A stretch of 28,781 bases of DNA from an uncultured Collinsella sp. Lineage in GTDB: Bacteria > Actinomycetota > Coriobacteriia > Coriobacteriales > Coriobacteriaceae. The DNA is taken from the NCBI GenBank assembly GCA_900768435.1, contig CAAGCW010000021.1, positions 1 through 28,781 on the forward strand, in the 5' to 3' direction. The notes below the pieces were generated by a model. It was not told where the DNA came from, did not search any database, and saw only the letters and a list, made by a program, of their open reading frames with translations. Every line of letters starts with the position of its first letter. Position 1 is the first letter of the stretch. Positions 23,915 through 28,781 of this stretch are shown here, piece after piece. Position numbers and translations under genes: made by a program.

Positions 23915-24601
23915 ATGATGAATGAAGTGACGATGAACCGTGCGGCCTTTGTGGCAGGCGCGGGTGCGCTGGCTTGTGCGCTGGCTGGCTGCTCGGGCGG
24001 ATTGGGCGGCGCGGGCGGTGCCAAGAAGGCGACCACGGCGGACGCCGCCTGTGTAGACGACAACGCCAACGTGACGGTCTATGCTGCGATCAACTTGGAC
24101 GGCGCCGACCTGGTGCGCCTGCTCAAGCATCAAAACTATGAGTGGCAAGGCGAGAGCGTGGGCTACGGTGCCGCCGATGACGCGGGACTTTTCGCTTTTA
24201 CCTTTTCTAAGATTTCGGATGACGTGGACGAACTTGCGAACAGCGCGATACCGCTTTCGGAGTCCGAGTACGAGGAACTTGAGCCGGGCGGCGGAGACGA
24301 TAGCGTGGCGATTTTGCTCTCGGTGGGCGGCTATACGACAGGCGATCGTGCGCTCACCGGCGCAATCGGCGATGCGTCGATAGTGCAGGAGAAATGCACA
24401 ATCGACGATTCCGTGTATTGGCTGGTCAAGGCGCTCGACGGCAACCGTTACGTGATTTCGGCCTACGACACCGAAGATGATGGCGACAGCGCGCATGACA
24501 TCTATATCTATAGTGAGTCTTTTATTCACACCGGTTATCTGAGCGGCGGCGACCAAATCGATATTGACGAACTCTGGAGCCGCCTGACCAATGCCTCGTA
24601 G
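23915..24601 (+). CDS. Lipoprotein, paralogue of the preceding gene
   Basis: This 228-aa lipoprotein (MNRAAFVAGAG... LAGC) is anchored outside the membrane after a short Gly/Ala spacer. Its domain lines up with the previous protein at NVTVYAAINLDGADLVRLL, YEWQ, DSVAILLSVGGY and IDIDELW, so the pair arose by duplication and has since diverged strongly. It is very acidic. GAGGA lies 6-7 nt before the ATG, and the gap to its partner is 35 nt. Only half a family A repeat follows it, before the convergent mgtA-type gene. The function is unknown. Confidence 0.82.
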   Translation: MMNEVTMNRAAFVAGAGALACALAGCSGGLGGAGGAKKATTADAACVDDNANVTVYAAINLDGADLVRLLKHQNYEWQGESVGYGAADDAGLFAFTFSKISDDVDELANSAIPLSESEYEELEPGGGDDSVAILLSVGGYTTGDRALTGAIGDASIVQEKCTIDDSVYWLVKALDGNRYVISAYDTEDDGDSAHDIYIYSESFIHTGYLSGGDQIDIDELWSRLTNAS

Positions 24602-24609
24602 CGCACCAA

Positions 24610-24629
24610 AACCACCACAAAGGGGACAG
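24610..24629. repeat. Half copy of the family A palindrome
   Basis: AACCACCACAAAGGGGACAG keeps the left arm and loop of family A, but the right arm is replaced by unrelated sequence. That sequence has its own short hairpin, AGGCGG/CCGCCT (~24632-24654), with five Ts inside the loop. Confidence 0.7.
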
Positions 24630-24680
24630 TGAGGCGGGACTTTTTGACCGCCTGATGGGTCGAGCGTCACAACTCGTGCG

Positions 24681-27449
24681 TTACAGCAGCTCGCCGTGGC
24701 GGGCGATGTAGCGGCGCTTGGCCAGTTGGGTGAGCGCGATGTAGGCGGCGACAATGCCGATGAGCAGCGCGAAGAAGATTGGCGGCAGCGGCATGAGACC
24801 CAGCGCATCGGCGATGGGGCTTGCCGGCAGCCAGGTGACGAGCACCAGGCCCAGCACGGTGAGGAGGCACAGCGCGGGCGCGGCGTGGTCGCGCGGGCGT
24901 GGCAGGCGCGGGGAGCGCAGCATGTGGACCACGAGCGTCTGCGACCACATGGACTCGACAAACCAACCGCTCTGGAAGAGCGCCGTAAAGGCCGCCATGC
25001 CTGCGACGTCGCCTATAGCGGCAAGCTCTGCCCAGCTTGCGCCCACGGCGGCGGGGCATACCACAAAGAAGAGCGCGGCGAAAGTCACGATATCAAACAG
25101 CGAGCTCACGGGGCCCAGCTCGAGCATAAAGCCCTTGATGGACGCGGCGTCCCAGGCGCGCGGACGGGCGGTCCAGGCGTTATCGACGGTGTCCCACGGC
25201 AGCGCGATGCACACGATCTCGTAGACCAGCGACAGCAGCACCAGCTGCAGGGCGCTCATGGGCAAAAACGGCAAGAACAGGCTCGCGACGGTCACGGACA
25301 GCACGTTGCCAAAGTTGGAGCTCACCGTGGTCTTGAGGTACTTGAGCAGGTTGCCGTAGGTGCAGCGGCCTTCGATGATGCCGCGCTCGAGTACACCCAG
25401 GTCCTTCTGGAGCAAGATGATGTCGGCGGATTCCTTGGCGATGTCGACGGCGGAGTCGACAGAGATGCCGCAGTCGCTCGCGCGCATGGCGGCGGCGTCG
25501 TTGATGCCGTCGCCCATAAAGCCCACGGTGTGGCCAAGCAGCTCGCGCATGACGCGCACCAGGCGCGCCTTCTGCAGTGGCGAGAGCTTGGCGAAGAGGT
25601 GGGTGTGCTCGGCGCGCTCGGCAAGCTCGGCATCGTCGAGCGCATCGATCTCGGAGCCCAGCAAGACGTTGCTCGCGTCGATACCGATCTGCTCGCAGAT
25701 GGTGGCGGCGACACGGTCGTTATCGCCGGTCAGGACCTTAACGGCGACGCCCTTGGCCTCGAGGGTGGCGACGGCGCCCGTGGCACTTGCTTTGGGCGGA
25801 TCGAGGAAGGCCAAAAAGCCCATCAGCACCATGTCGCACTCGTCGGCGATGCCAAATTCGCCCACGCAGCGCGGATTGGTCTTCTGCGCCACGGCAATCA
25901 CGCGCAGGCCCTCGGCGTTGAGCCCGGCGACCTGCTTGCGAATCTGGGCGAGCTTATCTTCGGTGAACGGCTGGGCGGCGCCGTCGACCTCGACAAAGGA
26001 GCAGATCTCGAGCATTTCCTCGGCAGCCCCCTTGGTGACCATCTGGGTTTTGCCCTGGGCGTCGGCGACAACTACGCTCAGGCGACGGCGCGAGAAATCG
26101 AAGGGCACCTCGTCGACCTTGGTATAGCGGTCGCGCAGGCTCTGGCCCAGCATAGAATCGGGCACGACGGTCGAGGGCGTCACATCGGCACGGTCGATGA
26201 CGGCCAGGTCGATAAGGTTTTTGAGGCCGGTCTGGAAGAAGCTGTTCAAAAACGCATGGCGCAGCACGCGCGCATCCTCGTTGCCGTCGGTGTTGAGGTA
26301 GCGCTCGAGCACGATGCGGTCTTCGGTGAGGGTGCCGGTCTTGTCGCAGCACAGGACGTCCATCGCGCCGAGGTTTTGGATCGCCGGCAGCTCCTTGACG
26401 ATAACCTGGCGGCGGGCGAGGTCCTTGGCGCCCTGCGACAGGCTCGTGGTCACGATGACGGGAAGCATCTGCGGCGTGATGCCCACAGCCACGCTCGTGG
26501 CGAACAACAGCGCATCGATGACGTTGCCCTTGGTGGCGGCGTTGATGGCAAAGACCGCCGGCGCCATAACGAGCATGAGGCGTACGAGCAGCATGGAGAC
26601 GCTCGAGACGCCGCGGTCAAACGCGCTCTTCTCGCCGCGCCCGTTGAGCATCTTGGCGATGCCGCCCAGGTAGGTGTCCGAGCCGGTGGCAACGACGAGC
26701 GCCATAGCGGTGCCGTTTTGCACGGAGGTGCCGGTAAAGACGATGTTCTTGCAGGCAGAGAGTGGTAGCGCGGAGCCGTCGGCACCCTCGACGACGGTGA
26801 TGGCAGCGGTCTTCTCGACGGCCTCGCTCTCGCCGGTGAGTGCGGACTCGATCACAAACAGGTCGCGCGCGGTGATGATGCGGGCATCTGCCGGCACCAT
26901 GTCGCCGGCAGAGAGGCGGATTACATCGCCGGGGACGAGCTCGTCGAAGGGGATCTCGACGCGCTCGCCGTCGCGCAGGGCACAGCAGGTGTTGGAGACC
27001 AGGTCCTTAAGGGCCTCGGCCGCATTGCCGCTGCGGGCTTCCTGGATAAACTTCATGCCGCCCGATACCAGCAGCATGATGCCGATGACGATGACCGTGG
27101 AGGGGTCACGCTGCAGCTCGGACACGGCGAGCACGTCGATGTAGAGCGAGACCAGTGCGAGGGCGGCGAGGATGCCAGCGAAGGGATCGACGAACGCGTC
27201 GGCGATGCGGCGGGCGAGCGTCTTGGTCGGCGCTTCGATGGTGTTGGGGCCGACGGCGCTCAGGCGCTCGGCGGCGTGCTCGGCGGTGAGGCCGTCGGCT
27301 GTGGCGTCGAGCAGCACGAGGGCATCCTCGGCGCTATGGGTGGCGGCGAATATGGTGTTCTTGGACATGCCGGTATGAGCGGCGGGGCGCGCCGTGCGGC
27401 GGCGCTTGGAGATGGCTTCGAGTACCGTGGCGGTTTTGAGCATCAGCAT
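24681..27449 (-). CDS. mgtA: Magnesium-transporting P-type ATPase (MgtA type)
   Basis: This 922-aa pump imports Mg2+ into the cell using ATP. Motifs are TGES in the actuator domain, D369 in DKTGTLT (the phosphorylated residue), KGAAEEML in the nucleotide domain, TGDN and GFMGDGINDAAAM. The transmembrane motif GITPQMLPVIVTTSL and the length are those of type IIIB (MgtA/MgtB) pumps rather than Ca2+ pumps. Ten membrane helices are expected. ATG 27449 has AAGGAGG 5 nt upstream. The N-terminal ~27 residues are basic, as usual in this family. It is transcribed alone, behind a ~270-nt leader with a small ORF and a repeat hairpin, which suggests control by Mg2+ at the leader. Confidence 0.93.
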   Translation of the reverse strand: MLMLKTATVLEAISKRRRTARPAAHTGMSKNTIFAATHSAEDALVLLDATADGLTAEHAAERLSAVGPNTIEAPTKTLARRIADAFVDPFAGILAALALVSLYIDVLAVSELQRDPSTVIVIGIMLLVSGGMKFIQEARSGNAAEALKDLVSNTCCALRDGERVEIPFDELVPGDVIRLSAGDMVPADARIITARDLFVIESALTGESEAVEKTAAITVVEGADGSALPLSACKNIVFTGTSVQNGTAMALVVATGSDTYLGGIAKMLNGRGEKSAFDRGVSSVSMLLVRLMLVMAPAVFAINAATKGNVIDALLFATSVAVGITPQMLPVIVTTSLSQGAKDLARRQVIVKELPAIQNLGAMDVLCCDKTGTLTEDRIVLERYLNTDGNEDARVLRHAFLNSFFQTGLKNLIDLAVIDRADVTPSTVVPDSMLGQSLRDRYTKVDEVPFDFSRRRLSVVVADAQGKTQMVTKGAAEEMLEICSFVEVDGAAQPFTEDKLAQIRKQVAGLNAEGLRVIAVAQKTNPRCVGEFGIADECDMVLMGFLAFLDPPKASATGAVATLEAKGVAVKVLTGDNDRVAATICEQIGIDASNVLLGSEIDALDDAELAERAEHTHLFAKLSPLQKARLVRVMRELLGHTVGFMGDGINDAAAMRASDCGISVDSAVDIAKESADIILLQKDLGVLERGIIEGRCTYGNLLKYLKTTVSSNFGNVLSVTVASLFLPFLPMSALQLVLLSLVYEIVCIALPWDTVDNAWTARPRAWDAASIKGFMLELGPVSSLFDIVTFAALFFVVCPAAVGASWAELAAIGDVAGMAAFTALFQSGWFVESMWSQTLVVHMLRSPRLPRPRDHAAPALCLLTVLGLVLVTWLPASPIADALGLMPLPPIFFALLIGIVAAYIALTQLAKRRYIARHGELL

Positions 27450-27531
27450 AGGGTCCTCCTTGTTGAAGGGAGTTAGCGTACGTGTCGTATGTGCTTCAAA
27501 AAACCTAGATGTCGCTCACGTCATGCTTTCG

Positions 27532-27567
27532 AACCACCACAAAGGGACAGGCACCTTTGTGGTGGTT
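27532..27567. repeat. Family A palindrome in the mgtA leader
   Basis: The 14-bp arms are intact but the loop has lost one G relative to the other copies. On the plus strand four Ts follow; on the minus strand (the mgtA direction) none do. It lies between the leader ORF and mgtA. Confidence 0.7.
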
Positions 27568-27588
27568 TTGACGATCGGCTGTTGGCGC

Positions 27589-27660
27589 TTATGCGTGTGC
27601 GGAATCCTCGCGGCGTGCCGAGGGCGACATGCAGGTTTTTCGACTATGACTGCCTTCCAT
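27589..27660 (-). CDS. 23-aa leader-type ORF upstream of mgtA
   Basis: ATG 27660 starts a 23-residue peptide (MEGSHSRKTC... ending in TAA at 27589-27591). It has a perfect AAGGAGGT ribosome site 5 nt upstream, stronger than that of most real genes in the window. It lies on the mgtA strand, 139 nt before the pump, downstream of a good promoter. In enteric bacteria a short leader peptide (mgtL) couples translation to mgtA expression. This peptide is not similar to that one in sequence, so a leader role here is inference; a decayed gene start is the alternative. Confidence 0.45.
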   Translation of the reverse strand: MEGSHSRKTCMSPSARREDSAHA

Positions 27661-27726
27661 GGCACACCTCCTTAAGGCCGGGCGCGATGCGCTTCAGGTA
27701 TCACGTACCCGTTACAATCCGCCCGT

Positions 27727-27755
27727 ATTCTTGATGAGGGGGTTTGTCGTGTCAA
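27727..27755 (-). promoter_or_regulatory. Probable promoter of the mgtA leader
   Basis: On the minus strand TTGACA (27755-27750, perfect) and AAGAAT (27732-27727, four of six) are 17 nt apart, about 67 nt before the leader ORF start. The -35 box overlaps an inverted repeat AGGGGGTT / AACCCCT (27737-27744 with 27754-27760). The rest of the gap between mgtA and pyrE shows no other gene. Confidence 0.55.
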
Positions 27756-27884
27756 CCCCTTTGTTTGGAAAACCATTGCTCCTGACAAAGCCTTTACAGA
27801 ATGCTGAGGCTCCAAAGCGCGCCCGCAACGCGCCCTGCCTGCGCTAAACTGGAAGGCACGTACGCGATTACGAGAGGAGCCCGC

Positions 27885-28565
27885 ATGGAGGCTTACAAGC
27901 AAGAGTTCATCAAGTTCATGGTCGAGTCCGACGTCCTTAAGTTCGGCAGCTTTACGCTCAAGAGCGGCCGTCAGTCCCCGTTCTTTATGAACGCCGGCGC
28001 CTACGTGACGGGCTATCAGCTCAAGAAGCTGGGCGAGTATTACGCCCAGGCCATCCACGATAACTTTGGCGACGACTTTGACGTGCTGTTTGGACCGGCC
28101 TACAAGGGTATTCCGCTGGCCGTCGTGACCGCAATTGCCTACCACGAGCTGTACGGCAAGGAGGTCAAGTACTGCTGCGATCGCAAGGAGGCCAAGGACC
28201 ACGGCGCCGACAAGGGCAACCTGCTGGGCTACGAGCCCCAGGACGGCGACCGCGTGGTCATGGTCGAGGACGTCACCACCAGCGGTAAGTCCATCGACGA
28301 GACCTATCCCAAGGTCAAGGCTGCTGCCGATGTCGAGATCAAGGGCCTCATCGTGTCCCTCAACCGCATGGAGGTCGGCAAGGGTGGCGTGACCACCGCG
28401 CAGAAGGAGATCGAGGCCAAGTACGGTTTCCCCGTCGCGAGCATCGTCTCCATGGCCGAGGTCGTCGAGACCCTCTACAACCACGAGATCGACGGCAAAG
28501 TCGTCATCGACGACGAGCTCAAGACCGCTATCGACGCCTACTACGAGCAGTACGGAGCTCGTTAG
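27885..28565 (+). CDS. pyrE: Orotate phosphoribosyltransferase
   Basis: This 226-aa enzyme joins orotate and PRPP to make orotidine 5'-phosphate in pyrimidine synthesis. The PRPP-binding motif VVMVEDVTTSGKS has acidic pair E128-D129. KSGRQSPFFMNAG near residues 25-37 and GPAYKGIPLA are family signatures. The length is normal for bacterial PyrE. ATG 27885 has GAGAGGAG 5 nt upstream; the longer upstream frame lacks a ribosome site. It is a single gene here, divergent from mgtA and not next to other pyr genes. I could not find a convincing promoter; TAAACT at 27845-27850 is a possible -10 box without a matching -35. Confidence 0.95.
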   Translation: MEAYKQEFIKFMVESDVLKFGSFTLKSGRQSPFFMNAGAYVTGYQLKKLGEYYAQAIHDNFGDDFDVLFGPAYKGIPLAVVTAIAYHELYGKEVKYCCDRKEAKDHGADKGNLLGYEPQDGDRVVMVEDVTTSGKSIDETYPKVKAAADVEIKGLIVSLNRMEVGKGGVTTAQKEIEAKYGFPVASIVSMAEVVETLYNHEIDGKVVIDDELKTAIDAYYEQYGAR

Positions 28566-28592
28566 TTACGGCGTTTTACCAAACGCCGTAAC
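28565..28592 (+). terminator. Terminator of pyrE
   Basis: A perfect 12-bp stem GTTACGGCGTTT / AAACGCCGTAAC with a 4-nt loop starts at the pyrE stop codon. No T run follows. Confidence 0.7.
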
Positions 28593-28605
28593 TGCTCGAC
28601 GCTGC

Positions 28606-28704
28606 AAACCCGCCAGAGCGGCAATCTGCCTTTCAACTTCGGCGGCATGACCAGAAGGTCAATGCCGCCTCGTTTCAAGGCACCTTGCTCGCTCTGGCGG
28701 GTTT
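28606..28704. repeat. 99-nt nested palindrome
   Basis: The outer 15-nt arms are perfect (AAACCCGCCAGAGCG, 28606-28620, with 28690-28704). A middle stem pairs GCAA and TGCCTT with AAGGCA and TTGC. The tip pairs GGCGGCAT-GACC with GGTC-ATGCCGCC (28641-28669). Nearly the whole segment folds on itself. It may be a strong terminator or a small mobile repeat. Confidence 0.7.
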
Positions 28705-28742
28705 TCGCTCATATGACCCAATCCGCTGTCAAGAGCCACAAT

Positions 28743-28778
28743 GGCCCCGCCGACCGCTTGCAATCGGTCGGCGGGGCC
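28743..28778. terminator. GC-rich hairpin at the window end
   Basis: A perfect 14-bp stem GGCCCCGCCGACCG / CGGTCGGCGGGGCC with an 8-nt loop. It may end a gene on either strand beyond the window. Confidence 0.65.
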
Positions 28779-28781
28779 TGC

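Noticed and set aside
27450..27750. M-box Mg2+ riboswitch before mgtA
   Set aside because: I could not recognise the conserved helices of the M-box; a covariance-model search (Rfam M-box) would be decisive, but nothing visible supports it.

Overview
Organism. The window is GC-rich, with closely packed genes led by strong AGGAGG-type ribosome sites. It carries membrane-bound LuxR regulators, PTS plus 6-phospho-beta-glucosidase genes, and lipoproteins of a kind common in gut Coriobacteriia. I infer a Collinsella-like actinobacterium of the intestine; no rRNA or species marker is present to prove it.

Layout. 1-1680: a stand-alone AAA ATPase gene (minus strand) lies between two ~240-bp direct repeats, each holding the 3' end of the same unrecognised gene and two tandem hairpins. 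1828-3258: a 6-phospho-beta-glucosidase. 3352-3550: a mosaic of palindromic repeats. 3617-7616: a three-gene signalling operon (membrane pseudo-kinase, NarL-type histidine kinase, LuxR-type regulator). 7809-12103 (minus): an envelope-type cluster of a DUF4428 zinc-ribbon protein, a zinc-ribbon membrane protein split by an in-frame TAG, an SPFH/zinc-ribbon protein and a lipoprotein. 12225-12420: a second copy of the repeat mosaic. 12452-19009: a carbohydrate region with an Sde182-type nucleoside-hydrolase-like protein and an alpha/beta hydrolase on the minus strand. These are divergent from a PTS EIIBC and a GH140-like (apiosidase-like) protein on the plus strand, across a 490-bp AT-rich region full of GTAAAC/GTTTAC motifs. 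19346-20890: a multi-TM LuxR regulator. 21036-24601: a small membrane protein, a zinc-ribbon protein and two paralogous lipoproteins. 24681-27660 (minus): an MgtA-type P-ATPase behind a leader with a good promoter and a 23-codon ORF with a perfect Shine-Dalgarno. 27885-28565: pyrE, followed by three hairpins.

How the parts fit. The EIIBC has no EIIA domain and so depends on an EIIA elsewhere; its phosphorylated glucosides could feed the GH1 enzyme. The alpha/beta hydrolase and EIIBC probably share a regulator acting on the GTAAAC motifs; none of the usual candidates (LacI, GntR, BglG) is encoded here. The SPFH, zinc-ribbon membrane and DUF4428 genes resemble the Bacillus ydjGHI type of membrane-stress cluster. 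At least four families of short palindromic repeats, three of them sharing a GGGGAC core, sit between genes; no transposase able to mobilise them is present in the window.

Limits. All calls come from reading the sequence and known motifs. No database search, structure prediction or alignment was run, and repeat counts outside the window are unknown.
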